A stretch of DNA of 64,000 nt from positions 186,604,103-186,668,102 of the forward strand of contig NC_077231.1 of the NCBI RefSeq assembly GCF_027887165.1. The letters are read 5' to 3'. Origin of the DNA: Monodelphis domestica (lineage: Eukaryota; Chordata; Mammalia; Didelphimorphia; Didelphidae). Below are positions 46,933-57,905 of this stretch, piece after piece (position 1 is the stretch's first letter; the number at the start of each line of letters is the position of its first letter). The notes under the pieces were generated by a model. The model saw only the letters and a list, made by a program, of their open reading frames with translations, had not been told where the DNA came from and made no database searches. A program made the translations under genes and the position numbers.

Positions 46933-48198
46933 GTAGGTCTTAATATCATTTGATAAGCATCTCTTTAATTTCTGAAATCATTTTTCCATTTCATAATTTT
47001 CCATTAGCTTTTTAAATCTTATTTTCTCTTTAAGAAATTTGTTAGACTTTAGATAAAATTATTTGACAAAATATTTAATATTATATAAATAAGAGAAAAT
47101 TTTAATGTTCTTTTGCTTTTAGTTTCATTTGCTATTAGTAATATTTACAATGATTTTCTTTGCTGTTCAATTAAAAAGAACAGTATTTTATAGCATATCT
47201 GTACCTGTACATAAATACATATCTATAATATAGCATGTCATACCTATCATACACATATATTTATTGATATGCATATGTACAGTTGTGTATATGTGTATAC
47301 ACACATACATAAACATATTCCTGCTAGGGAAGAGGATGAAATGACTACTCTTCAGTTAAGACGACTACTCCTTGTATTATGCTGGGTACACATAACTGAG
47401 AAAGCTTCCAAATTTTCAGTGGTTTCCCTTTTCTCTGTCCCATTGAATGCAAGCAGGAATATAATTCCTATCCTAACAGGAAAATGAGATGCTTTGAAGG
47501 CTTAGCATGAACAGTTGAAGATATGGAGAGTAGCTAAGCATTCCCCACCCTACCTCCACACACAAAGACATTTTTACTTTCTGCAGACAATATCAATCAC
47601 TTCAAGTGCTTTTATCAAGTCTGACAAAGCATATCAGTTCTCCAGAAGAAATTATTCAAGAAAGGAAAAGGCAACTTTACCATATAAATAAGGTAGAATG
47701 TTCTGACAAATGGAAGAGGAAAGCCTCTAATGTTTTTATCTAGTATATGAAGATATGTACCCTTCCCTCCTCTCCCTCATATGTGAGCCACACGTCAAAG
47801 TTTTGCCCACTTTGGGGAAGGTATGGTATTATTTTCAAAAAAGTGGAATGGGAAGTCAGGCTTGATGAGAATAGTGAACAGATAGGAAAATAGCATTTGG
47901 CCTATGCTGAATAGAGGAGTGAGTGATAAAGTCAGAAGAGTTTTGTAGTCTTGGGATCTGAGTTTTAATTCTTTTCTCTATTAATTACTGCCTTTATGAC
48001 TTTGAGTAACTCATTTATTGTCTTTAGTGCTTAGTTTTCTCATCTGCAAAATGAGGTGGTTGGATCTAGCTTTCAATCATACTATGAAATATGTTCATGA
48101 AATTAATATTTATATCAATTCATTTTGAAGGTATATAGTTTTATAAGTTAGTAATTATGAAATAAAGTATAGAAATAATATGGACATATTATTATCAG
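46933..48198 (+). other. Intron d-e
   Basis: GT-AG intron of 1266 nt. It contains an alternating-purine/TA-rich part near 47200-47310 and a MIR at about 47915-48080 (TTATGACTTTGAGTAACTCA, CTCATCTGCAAAATGAGG). Confidence 0.75.
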
Positions 48199-48348
48199 GG
48201 TACAATAAGAGAGCTTCAACAAGAACTTGCTGATTGCCTGAATAAACAATCCATGTTCGAAGCTTCGCTAAAGGTTTTTTCTCATTATGGAAATGATTTG
48301 GAAGATAAGAAACAACTGCAGAAGGAAGTAGATCAAATCGAAAGTAAA
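48199..48348 (+). CDS. ANKRD26: ANKRD26-like gene, exon e (coiled coil)
   Basis: The 150-nt exon, 50 codons, has phase 0 at both ends. The acceptor is ATTATTATCAG and the donor GTATGT. It encodes GTIRELQQELADCLNKQSMF, then EASLKVFSHYGNDLEDKKQL and QKEVDQIESK. It matches the ANKRD26 segment RQLQQELADTLKKQSMSEASLEVTSRYRINLEDE. It follows directly on the ERNKEL...EKEKTENE end of exon d, as in the family. The conserved RELQQELAD core is intact. Confidence 0.93.
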
Positions 48349-49804
48349 GTATGTATCCAAAAATCAGTAATTAATCACTGATTAATGATATTTTCAGTGT
48401 TATATTTCCTTTTTATCAGGATTATATTTCCTGAACATTGTACCTTTTATTTAAACTGACTTAGAACAACACTTATAACCTGTCTACCAGTCTACCATTC
48501 ATATGCTTAAATTGAGACAGTTATGGTCACTGTTTAGGTGGTTAACAATTTTGTTTCTCTCCCTACAAGGAATGAGGTGTTTTTCCAAGTAACAATGCTA
48601 ACTAGATTAGGTATATCATTCTTCCTGGTTAAAAAATACTTTAATTCCCAAACAATCCTGTGAAGGAGGGAAATATTTGTTTGCCTTTATCCAAACTACT
48701 CAATAAAGAAAAGAAAAATGATATGCACTTTCCATAGTTGAAATCCACCATGAAAAAGTTAAAATTTAATAAACACTTGATAACTGATAGAATATAGTCA
48801 GTAGTTTTAGTTTTCAAAGATATACCAAGTGGCTTAATTTGAAAGAACATAAATTGTACAGATTGAGAATTAAAACAGAATTAGATAGATAAATAATTTG
48901 GTGTTATCCTCTCATTTATTCAAGCTAATCTCATGGTTTTCTTTTTCATTTTCATACCCTTTCTCAGGTTATAGCTCAAGCTTATAATTTCCCACTTATG
49001 TTACCTATCCAAAATGTATCCAATTTTCAACTTTCTGCTTCTCAAACACCATCTTCACCTCTGAGATCCCTTGCAATTCTAAAAGTATGATCCTTTGTCA
49101 TAAATCTTTCTTTGACTTTTCTTTTTGGTTTTACAACCTTCTAAATTGCTAAAGAACATTTCATCTGATAAACATACAATTTCATATTTCATATGTATTA
49201 CCTTATGGTATTATCAGACTATAATTTCCTATATCAGTGTTGTTTCCCCAATTAGTTAATAATTTGTTGAGGACAGAATTTATTAATAGTTGTTTATTCC
49301 TTACAGAGTTCCTTTTCACAGCATATTGATAGTAGAATTAAGAGTAAATGTTATAGTTGTAGTAATAGCTGCAGTAGTAGTGGTAGTAATAGTAGTAAGT
49401 GCTAGTAATAAATAGTAGGTTCTAATTTAATGTTTTTGATTGATTTTGCCATGTTTAATTAAAAATCCTTTTCAGTTACTTTATGTGATTTACTGTAGGG
49501 TAATATTTGAACTAAATATCTCTGACTTCTTTCTAGTTAGATTTTTATAAATGTTCAATTTCCCAGAATCTTCCCATGGCAAAATAAAAAATAGAATATA
49601 TAATCATATTAAAATATTATAACATAATGAAGGGGAGATTATAAACCAGAAAATACAGATTCATAGTCATATTATCATAAAAGGATCCTTTTATTACTAT
49701 CAAATTCATTTCTCCAATCTAGGTTATTTTTCTACCTTTGTAAGCAGTTCAAGATATGGTATCCATCATTTTATCAACCAAAAACTGTAGAATTAGAAAT
49801 TTCT

Positions 49805-50006
49805 TTTTTTTTAAACCCTTACCTTCCATCTTGGAATCAATACTGTGTATTGGTTCCAAGGCAGAAGAATGGTAAGGGTGAGGCAATGGGGGTTAAGTGA
49901 CTTGCCCAGGGTCACACTGTTGGGAAGTGTCTGAGGCCAGATTTGAACCTAGGACCTCCCATCTCTAGGCCTGGCTCTCAATCCACTGAGCTATCTAGTT
50001 ATCCCC
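49805..50006 (-). mobile_element. Full-length marsupial SINE with target duplication, antisense in intron e-f
   Basis: The plus-strand text is the reverse complement of the same SINE as at 33879-34071, ending TATCTAGTTATCCCC. Flanks are AGAATTAGAAATTTCT (49789-49804) and AGAACTAGAAATTTCT (50007-50022), 16 bp with one mismatch. Confidence 0.92.
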
Positions 50007-50124
50007 AGAACTAGAAATTTCTGATATCTTTTAAAACACATTTTCAGCCTAGTATGGTAAAGTAATGTAAATCTAAGCACAAGGACCAAACATTGAATTT
50101 TTAATGATGAGATTTTCTCGGCTT

Positions 50125-50365
50125 AGAGGCAGTTTAGCAGCAATATGGATAGAGCTTTGGGCCTGAAGTTAGAAAGACATGACTTTGAATATGTCCTTAG
50201 ATACTATCTGTGTAATACTGGACAATTCACTTAATAGCTGTTTCCTCATCTATAAAATGGATATAATAATAGCCCCTATCACCAAGGGTTGTTGTATTAA
50301 ATAAGATAATATTTGTAAAGCACTTATCACAGTACCAGGAACATAATATGTATTTAATAAGTGCT
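50125..50365 (+). mobile_element. MIR-type SINE
   Basis: The head is GGCAGTTTAGCAGCAATATG; TTTCCTCATCTATAAAATGG lies in the core. The tail contains AAGATAATATTTGTAAAGCA and CTTATCACAGTACCAGGAAC, the usual MIR 3' end. Confidence 0.8.
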
Positions 50366-51762
50366 TACATAAAGCTCTGCCCCAGGAACATAAAGGCCGA
50401 TATTGTTGGTTAAATAATCTGAATCACTGTCTTCCACATTTTGATAAGCACCTATTAATGTTGTGAAACAATTCTCTTTACTACTTTAGTATAATTGTTT
50501 CTCATAACAAATACTTTATTATTCATTCAAGCCTTATTCTGATGAAAAATTATTTTCTTTCACTGTTGTATACTTGAGACTATTTCTAGGTTTCAGAAAT
50601 TAGCATTGGAATGAAATAAGTTCTGTTTCCCAAGTACCTTCCCTATTCTCATTGGCCTACATTGATGAAAATATTAATCTTCCAAAGTTTTCAGTTTCAG
50701 GATGCAATCTAGAAGCAAAGTGTGGATTGAGCCTTAGGATGTATAGCAAGGAAGTAGTACATTAGAGTCCACCTTTGGCAACATGAATTAACTCAGTTCG
50801 TTGGCATTTGGGCAAACTGGCACTCTTTCCCCCCTCTTTTCTTTCTTTCTTATTCCACATTTAATCCACCAAATCCATTATGTGACTTGCACTGCAATGG
50901 GTTCTGACTAGGTTGCAAGGAGTATGTCTATGACCTGCCTTTTGTTCTTTAAGAAATTAAGGTCTCTTTGGGGAGTTGGTACAAAATAGAGGAAGTTCAG
51001 ATATAACACAAGGCAGCATATAAACAATACCAAACATGGTATTAACATAAGTAATAAAAGGATTTTTAAGAGGGTGAGGCTATGGTAGTTGATAATTGGA
51101 GTAGATGGTACCTAAGCCAATCATTTTCTTCCCAATTTGAAAAATACTTAGTCCATCCTGAGTTTGTACCTAAGAGCAACTTGGATGAGTAAACATTCTT
51201 TTAAAAACTTACATTTGAAGGTGACCTTTCCAAAGTACTTTTCTTTCAAATGGATGTTTGTCACCTACAGCAGAAATTCTGTTATACAGCTTCCTAATCA
51301 TCAAGCATAACTGTGATCATTTTACATAAGTCATCTTTGGTTTAATGTATTGGTTTGGAGTTAAGAAAATTAAATTAAATTCACCCTCTGAGAGTTATTA
51401 GCTACAAGACTCCCAGGAAAGTTCGTTAAGAATACTTGCCTTAGAGAATTCCTGGGCTTACAAAGTTATAGATGGCTATGATCTACATTGATGCAGTTTC
51501 CTGGACTACTGAAATCATAAATCTTTCACATATTTAATATATTGTGCATGTGCCCATGTGAAGTGAAATTGATGAATGTAGTGATGTTTGGAATATAAAA
51601 ATATATCTACACAGTTGGCTGCTTTTAGATGGTCTAATGAAATTTTGGTTGGTAATTTTTAGTTTTTAACTACAGGCTTTCTTAATTCAGATTTGAGCAT
51701 AAAACTGTAATTTTATTGTTAAAGTTACAAAATTTAAGGCACTTTGTTTGGAATTTTTATAG

Positions 51763-51833
51763 CTGCAAGAATCTGAAGAACAGAACATACAATCAAACCA
51801 ATCCACAAATGAGTTAGAAGATCATATGCAAAA
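51763..51833 (+). CDS. ANKRD26: ANKRD26-like gene, exon f (short, coiled coil)
   Basis: The 71-nt exon lies behind AATTTTTATAG and before GTAAGA. It has 23 codons plus 2 nt: LQESEEQNIQSNQSTNELED and then HMQ. It aligns with the ANKRD26 segment LQEAQDRHTEAVRCAEKMQDHKQK at the right place after exon e, with the same length. Sequence similarity is modest (LQE at the start, DH-Q-K at the end), so this call leans on position, phase and splice sites. The next family segment (an LEKDNAKLK-type start) was not found before the window ends, so the following intron must be longer than 12 kb or the next exon was missed. Confidence 0.75.
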
Positions 51834-53029
51834 GTAAGATTAAAAACATTTTTAAAATTCAATGTTCTGAGCAGTTGTAGCATCAATAAAATAAAAAAAA
51901 ATCTTTAAGTTGTCTATAAGTTGGAAATTGTTTAAAACCATCTTATTAGCAAAGACAGCATGCTTTTTTCCCCATTGTACTATATCTGGAAGGTGAGCTC
52001 ACATGAAAAAAATTGCAGTGGTAATCATGGATATTCAGTCTTCTTGTTCTAAAGCCTTTTGGTGAAATTTTGACATCAAAGTAGTTGTCATAATTTAGAC
52101 ATCACCAAACAGTTGCAAACCATTAATAAGTTTTAAAATTGAATATTTTTGAATTAGAATACTCTGAAATTAAAATGTATCAGGTGTTCGCATGCCCAGG
52201 TGGGCAAATCTCAAGAGCCACAAATGAGTTTTCATAAGACCAGATTCCAATGGCCTAAAGTTTGTCATTCATTTGCAGGAGACAAATTTTATTTTTTGGC
52301 AATTTCTCTTCTATCTTTTCCATTCAAGTTTTCATAGGAAACCTGGAAAGTGAATCATTGGCGGATGATTCAAGAGTTACTATTATCAGGCTTCCTTTGC
52401 TTATATAACAGACCCTTCCACTGTATATTCCATATTCATGAACCAAAATATACTTAGAGATTTTTTCATGCCTTGAACAATTAAAAAACAAATGAATAAC
52501 CTCAAAAGCGTGAAACCTAACATCATTAACTGACATGTAATTTGAAATAAAATTTCAAAAAAAATAAAATAAAAAAAGAGAAATTACTTCATAATTTCAT
52601 AAATCCACTGTTTTGGATAGCTTGTAAATTACTCAAAATTGCAAAAGGCGTGTACTTTTGCTGTTCTGGAAAATCATCTTCTGAGTCCTAAAAACACAAA
52701 CTTCATGATGCTATTACCCAACATTAAAAGAACAAGATAGACATGGGTACAAGATTTTCAGTCTTGGCTCACTCCTTTGTAGTCCATATCACTTTTGAAA
52801 AATTATTTTCTACCTCCATTAGGGTTCCCTTTTGCTTCAATGGTGTATGATTCTAAATGAATAAACTGCAAATTAGTTATTTTCTAATCAAGTCATATCT
52901 CCAAAATCTACCATCAAAAATGACTAATGAGTGCCTGCTATGTCCCTATACAGTATGTTGTAGCAAGGAAAGGTAGAAGTTGAAAGAATGATTGGCATGT
53001 CTTAAGACTTAAAATCTTTTATAAGCTGG
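51834..53029. other. Downstream of exon f, nothing recognised
   Basis: Probably intron of the ANKRD26-like gene, since exon f ends in a donor. There is no coding block or clear repeat. Confidence 0.4.
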
Positions 53030-53500
53030 TTGGGTCAGAGTTCCAAAAGGGCAATTTTCCAACTGACTCAGCCTGGAGCTGAAGGTGAAGAAGGAAGGTG
53101 TGTAGCTGAAACACCCTGAACAAACCACCTATCAAGCAACTGGCTTTTGAGGATCAACTGGATGAGGGTGAGAGGAAAATCTCCAGTCTTCCTGGTGGAC
53201 AGATTGACTGGGGAAAAGACCTCTCCCTTGCTGGGATCATCTGAGGACACCACAACTTGGATTCCTGATATCTGACCAACCATTGACTCTGTGTGTGTGA
53301 GATTCTGGTTTTACTATAGGACTTTTTCTTAATCATCTTTAGTTAAGATAATTAGACAGTGTAAGCTTAGATAATCAAATATAGTGGGTAAAAAGTCAGA
53401 GGCTATCCTTCCCCTTATTCCTTTTCCAACATCTTCCCCTTCTCTTTTAATAAACTCAAGTTATTTAAATGTGATTTTCCCCTTATGTATAAACTCTTTC
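53030..53500 (+). mobile_element. LTR-like unit (tentative)
   Basis: A GC-richer block with a TTTTAATAAACTCAAG signal near 53446, followed by a short AT-rich end, resembles an LTR 3' half. Ends and target duplication are not defined. Confidence 0.35.
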
Positions 53501-53999
53501 CCCTTTCCTAAAATCCCCATAACAATATCAGCATTAGATGCTGTAGTAATCAAGTGGGCAGTGGCACAAAAATTAGAAACTTAACTAGAAATGCATGCTC
53601 ACTATATGGAGCAGAAAAAAATACAAAAGAATATAGTTCAGGAAGAGATCATTGTGAGGTACCAAGAAAAGCTTTAGAGAAGAGGGAGAACTTTGAATTG
53701 GCTTTGAAGTTTGGGAAGGGATCAATAGTGAGAGGATCAGAAAACAATAAAGCTTGTGGAAATAGGTCTAGCAAAAACAAATGAAGTAGAAGTAAAGGTT
53801 GGAAAAATAGAATGAGGTCAGATTTTAAAGGGAATAAAGGTCAACAGATGAGTTTAATCTTGATTTGTCAGACCACTACACTCTTATTGTAGCTTCAGTG
53901 GTGTGGTAATATGATGTAAACAATGTTTTATGAGTATTAGCATATTGGTGCTAAGATTGGTGTGGAAGTAAAAGAAGAACAGAGACACAGTAGAAGTTT

Positions 54000-54056
54000 C
54001 TCAATTTAAACAGTGTACAGGTTACTTACTATTCCTTGACCTGTTTCCTCATTTGT
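54000..54056 (+). mobile_element. MIR SINE, left part (split by provirus)
   Basis: The core-like GACCTGTTTCCTCATTTGT ends at 54056, and the matching TCTGTAAAATAAGAAGG continues at 57860-57905. Together they restore the MIR word 'cctcatctgtaaaat'. The intervening DNA is the provirus. Confidence 0.65.
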
Positions 54057-54547
54057 TGACAAGCCTAAGTCCACTTTTCCCCCATCACTTACCTAGTACC
54101 TATTGGAACTATGAAACAAAGCACCTGTTCCACCTGGCAGAACACTAAAACTTCTCATCTCTTGACCTGACAGGTTAAAGATGGATTGATAGTCTGAACA
54201 TACACTACCTATACTCTGCTAGAAACTTTACAGTCCTGGGAACCAGCTGCCCCCCTGAAACAGTCAATGAGATTACCTAGTCCTCTACACCCCATCTTTC
54301 CCAAACCCATAAAATTCTATATCTCCCCCTACCCATATGGGACCCTTTGCTAACCCTCTTGGTCTTGGGTTTCCCCCTTTTCTGCTTTACATAAACTTTG
54401 CTGTGTCCCCCTATTCTGGTCTCATATTGCCTCTTGTGTCGGACCTTCATCATACAAACTAGGATACCAGTAAGGTGCGACTGTACCACCCACCCCTTGG
54501 GCCAGACCGAGTCACCCTGAGTTCCTTGAACTTTTGTCAGACTGACA
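54057..54547 (+). repeat. 5' LTR of the provirus
   Basis: It starts TGACAAGCCTAAGTCC and ends TTTTGTCAGACTGACA. It is homologous to 57432-57859 across CACCTGTTCCAC, the TACACCCCA-CTTTCCCAAACCC block, CTTTGCTGTGTCCCCCTA and CTGGTCTCATATTGCCTCTT. It has about 60 extra bases near its right end (about 54465-54530) that the 3' LTR lacks. Confidence 0.85.
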
Positions 54548-54549
54548 AA

Positions 54550-54567
54550 TGGTACGTTGGCCAGGAA
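54550..54567 (+). other. Primer-binding-site candidate
   Basis: TGGTACGTTGGCCAGGAA begins two bases after the LTR's terminal CA, as expected for a tRNA-primed PBS starting TGG. I could not assign the tRNA; mutations may have blurred it. Confidence 0.55.
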
Positions 54568-55405
54568 CCCCTCCTGTGCAACTCAGGCAGGCTGGGCCAC
54601 GCCCCCAGTTCCTCAGAATCAGTTTGATCCTGAGATTCTCTGAGTCTCTCCCCTCACCCTCCCTCCTGTTCCAGGGCTCTCTAAGACTCTATCTCACTCA
54701 GTGACTCCCTGAATTTCTGAAAAAGTCCAGGGCAGATCAGGTGTCTGTATCTGCCTCTGTGTGTCTCTCTCTCCTTCCCACTCCTTCCCTCTGCGGGTTA
54801 GTCTGACCCCTATTCCTTCTTGTTTCAGCGACCCTGTCATTTGACTTTCAATGAAAATTCACAGCTCACGCCTATCGAAAGTCTGAAAGTTCAGCCAGGC
54901 ACTTTTGTCCTCAGCTTCCCACACACCTAGAGATACCTGGGGAAAGAGAGAGGCATCTTTACCTTCAGGCTAACCCTCTCCCTCCCAACAGGAGGACGTT
55001 TCTCTTCGCGTGTGGAGGAGACCTGGGGAAGGAATCTTGGACTCACACCTCCCCACTCTACCCTTTTGTCTCCTCCTGACTGGCCCTCACTATTTTCTCT
55101 AGCAGACTGAGCCTCTCTGTCAGCGACGCTGCTCCCTCCCTCTCCTAGTGCGCAGACAGAAACTCCCTTCTTGATTCTTCCCTCCCTAAACCCCCTGACC
55201 CTCAGGAAGTTACTTTCTGTCCAGAGTCGGATCCCCCTCTCCCCACCGCACACTGGCCGGTGCCGGAATCGCTATCTCCCCCACCTCCCTCCCTAGGGTG
55301 CAGTGCCTCTCCCATGGCTCTGGTCGGACTCTTCTGCTTCTCTCTCTCTCCCTCTGCTCTGGCAGAGACTTCTCTGATCCCTCCCCAACCTCTCCTCAAC
55401 AAATC
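54568..55405 (+). other. Proviral leader region (pyrimidine-rich)
   Basis: It is C/T-rich and contains CTCTCTCTCTCCCTCTGCTC and several CpGs near 55130-55270. There is no plus-strand coding frame, and minus-strand frames here are composition artefacts. It resembles the long untranslated leader of class I ERVs. Confidence 0.55.
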
Positions 55406-55577
55406 ACATCTTAATTGTTAATTGTGCTGAATGTGACATTTAAGAATTCGGTATATGGATATGATTCAATTGCTCTATAGTCAGATCATGTTACATTCTG
55501 GAACTTGTAGTTTGAAAAAACTCAAGCCTTCTTAGCAAATCATAATTAATCAAGTAGGATAGTCTGAAATCTAGCTC

Positions 55578-56320
55578 TTAGAGTTGTGAATTGGTCCAAC
55601 CATTCTGGAAGGCAATTTGGAACTATGCCCAAAACTTTTAAAGACCTCCTGCCCTTTGATCCAGCAACACCACTATTGGGTTTGTACCCCAAAGAGATAA
55701 TTTAAAAGACTTGTACAAAAATATTCATAGCTGCACTCTTTGTGGTGGCAAAAAAAAAAAAGGAAAATGGAAAATGAGGGGGTGTCCGATTGGGAACTGG
55801 ATGAACAAATTGTGGTATATGATGGCGATGTAATACTCTTGTATTGCAAGGAATGATGAACTGCTTAATTTGTATATGAACTGGAAGAACCTCCATAAAC
55901 TGATGCAGAATGAAATGGGCTGAACCAGAACATTGTATACAGAAAGTGAAACATTGTGGAACTATTCAATTTAATGGACTTTGCTACTAGTATCAATGCA
56001 ACAAGCCAGGACAATCCTGAGGGACTTATGAGAAAGAATGCTATCCATATTGTGAGAAAGAACTGTGGGAGCAGAACTGCAGAAGAAAAACATGACATAA
56101 CTTGTTTATATGATTTGGAGTTTGGACTTCAGAAGATTGCTCTATTGAAAAAAAATGAATAATATGGAAATATGTATCAAGTGATAACATTTGTATAACC
56201 CAGTGAAATTGCTTGTTGGGTCTGGGATGGGAGATGGAAGATGGGAGGGAAAGAAAATGTATCGTATAAACATGGAAAAATATTTTTAAAATAAAAATAA
56301 GTTGAAAAAAAGAGAAAGTA
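55578..56320 (+). mobile_element. 5'-truncated L1 3' end (L1-E), inside the provirus
   Basis: The sense ORF2 C-terminus (GTGAATTGGTCCAACCATTC, TTTGATCCAGCAACACCACT, TTGGGTTTGTACCCCAAAGA) is followed by L1 3' UTR (CTGATGCAGAATGAAATGGG) and an A-rich tail near 56285-56320. It is in the same orientation as the provirus and interrupts its internal sequence. Confidence 0.88.
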
Positions 56321-57416
56321 GAAATGAAGAAGGTAAGGAAATCATTGATTTTACAATATTCCAAGCCAAAGTTAATGAACCCTGGACAATGACAGTTGTG
56401 GTGCATTTGTTTGAGAGATAATAGAGAAGAATAATCAATAAAACTTGGAATTAGCTATAGGAAGTGTGAAGATTTTTAAATTTACATAAAATTATTCTTG
56501 TGTTGTACATAAATGTATTAGTGATAATGACATTGACAAAATGTAATGCCATTTAAAGAACATTTTTACATTATTGTTTAAAAAAATGAAATTTAACTCC
56601 CTGCAAAAATTAACCCTTTTTAGACTAGCAGTCACTAGCTCTACATTGGTTCAAAATTAATCCTTTTTCTGCTCTCACTTTTTATATCAGCCACTAATTC
56701 TGCACTGTTTATAACTGTCTGATAGATCATTGATCAGTGTGTTGGTGATTCATCAGTGAAGAGAAAAGCCACAAAGTACTCAGATGAACTCTCCCTAAAA
56801 TGTTGAAGGGGACAGTTTCAGTGCGGCTCTTTCAGCATCCCTTCCAACTAATTTACTGAGTCTAGTAGTGAAGTACAATGGTACTAAATGACTGATTAAT
56901 AACTCTCTTACCTAAAGACAGAATTATAATCCTTTCCCTGCTTTTACCTTTCCTAGCAAATTTCTATAATCAAAGCAAGTGTCATATCCCAAACAAGTAA
57001 ATTGATAACTGAAATCTCCAAAATTTGAGTATACATAGCAGTAGTGCATTCCACTATGTATGTATACCGCATCCCAAATTTTAATCACTGAACATGGAAT
57101 AGAAAAATCTAATACTAATGTTTTTTTTCCCTTTCTCCTTAACTCCTGAGATATCCCTGCTCAATAAAACCTCCTTTTCTAATACCCCTGATCCTTCTCC
57201 CAAATGTTCTCCTTTTGAGGTCTTTTCAGACATCACCAACACCAATCCAGGTTTGGGGATGCAGATGAGACCATGAGAAGCTCAATGACCCATGAAGCCC
57301 CTCTTTGGCAAGAAGTCTGATGAGCAAGACTGTCACCCATTTCCCCTTGGACTTATGGCCACTCTCCAAAATCCACCATCCATTTTCCACTCCCATTTTT
57401 TTCTTTTTTTTTACAT
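56321..57416 (+). other. Proviral 3' internal region, no gene recognised
   Basis: AT-rich to 57100, then C-rich to the purine tract. I see no env-like frame, transmembrane segment or conserved motif on the plus strand. Part of it may be non-retroviral DNA. Confidence 0.4.
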
Positions 57417-57431
57417 AAAGAAAAACAGGAA
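57417..57431 (+). other. Polypurine tract of the provirus
   Basis: AAAGAAAAACAGGAA lies directly before the TGACAGG start of the 3' LTR, the position and composition of a retroviral plus-strand primer. One C interrupts the purines. Confidence 0.75.
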
Positions 57432-57859
57432 TGACAGGCCTAAGCTGACTTCTTCCCAATCAAAACTATGAATCCCTCCTTCCAAGTACTTGCTGAAGCT
57501 GTAGGACAAAAGACCTGTTCCACAAGACAGAGAACTAATACTCTCAGTCTCCAGTTTGACAGATCCAAGAAAAGTGCTGTTCTTAACCACTATTAACCCT
57601 GCACAAGAACTCTTCATTCCTAGGAATACATAATCCCCACCCCCCAAAACAGCCAATAAAATTAATCCAAGATCACGTAATCCTTTACACCCCACCTTTC
57701 CCAAACCCAAAAAACCTATCTCTCCTCCTACCCATACAGGACCCTTGGCTAACCCTTTTGGTATTGAGCTTCCCTCTTAGCTGCACTAAACTTTGCTGTG
57801 TCCCCCTACTCTGGTCTCATATTGCCTCTTGTGTTGGACATTCATAAATCAGACTGACA
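57432..57859 (+). repeat. 3' LTR of the provirus
   Basis: It starts TGACAGGCCTAAGCTG and ends CAGACTGACA. It is homologous to 54057-54547 but clearly diverged from it, with a deletion before its last ten bases. The divergence of the two LTRs shows an old integration. Confidence 0.85.
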
Positions 57860-57905
57860 TCTGTAAAATAAGAAGGTTGAATTAAGGGTCGTCCCCTAAC
57901 AAGGG
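57860..57905 (+). mobile_element. MIR SINE, right part (split by provirus)
   Basis: TCTGTAAAATAAGAAGGTTG continues the MIR broken at 54056. ATTAAGGGTCGTCCC follows, as in MIR 3' segments. Confidence 0.65.

Larger units (their letters stand above)
48349..51762 (+). other. Intron e-f
   Basis: GT-AG intron of 3414 nt. It includes a GTA/ATAGTAGT-type simple stretch near 49335-49425, a SINE (49805-50006) and a MIR (about 50125-50365). No extra exon was recognised. Confidence 0.7.
54057..57859 (+). mobile_element. Endogenous retrovirus, class I (gammaretrovirus-like), non-coding, plus strand
   Basis: Two direct LTRs of the same family flank an internal region with a primer-binding-site candidate at the left and a purine tract at the right. 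Target duplications TTTGT (54052-54056) and TCTGT (57860-57864) differ by one base and lie inside a MIR, so this is one insertion. Apart from an inserted L1, the internal part is only about 2.1 kb. It shows a leader but no recognisable gag, pro-pol or env frame. It is thus a deleted or non-autonomous copy. The class assignment rests on LTR/leader style and is inferred. Confidence 0.78.

Noticed and set aside
46045..46953. 302-codon frame as a stand-alone intronless gene starting at ATG 46045
   Set aside because: The coding match continues 21 codons upstream to an AG acceptor, and the last codons after 46932 follow a GT donor. It is an internal exon.
49335..49425. CRISPR-like array from repeated GTAGTAATAG words
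   Set aside because: It is a degenerate trinucleotide-type simple repeat without spacers, in a mammalian intron.
54927..55402. Minus-strand Arg/Gly-rich frames
   Set aside because: They are the complement of a pyrimidine-rich proviral leader; composition explains them.
55702..56406. Minus-strand frames of 64-121 codons
   Set aside because: They are antisense to the plus-strand L1 3' end and its flank.
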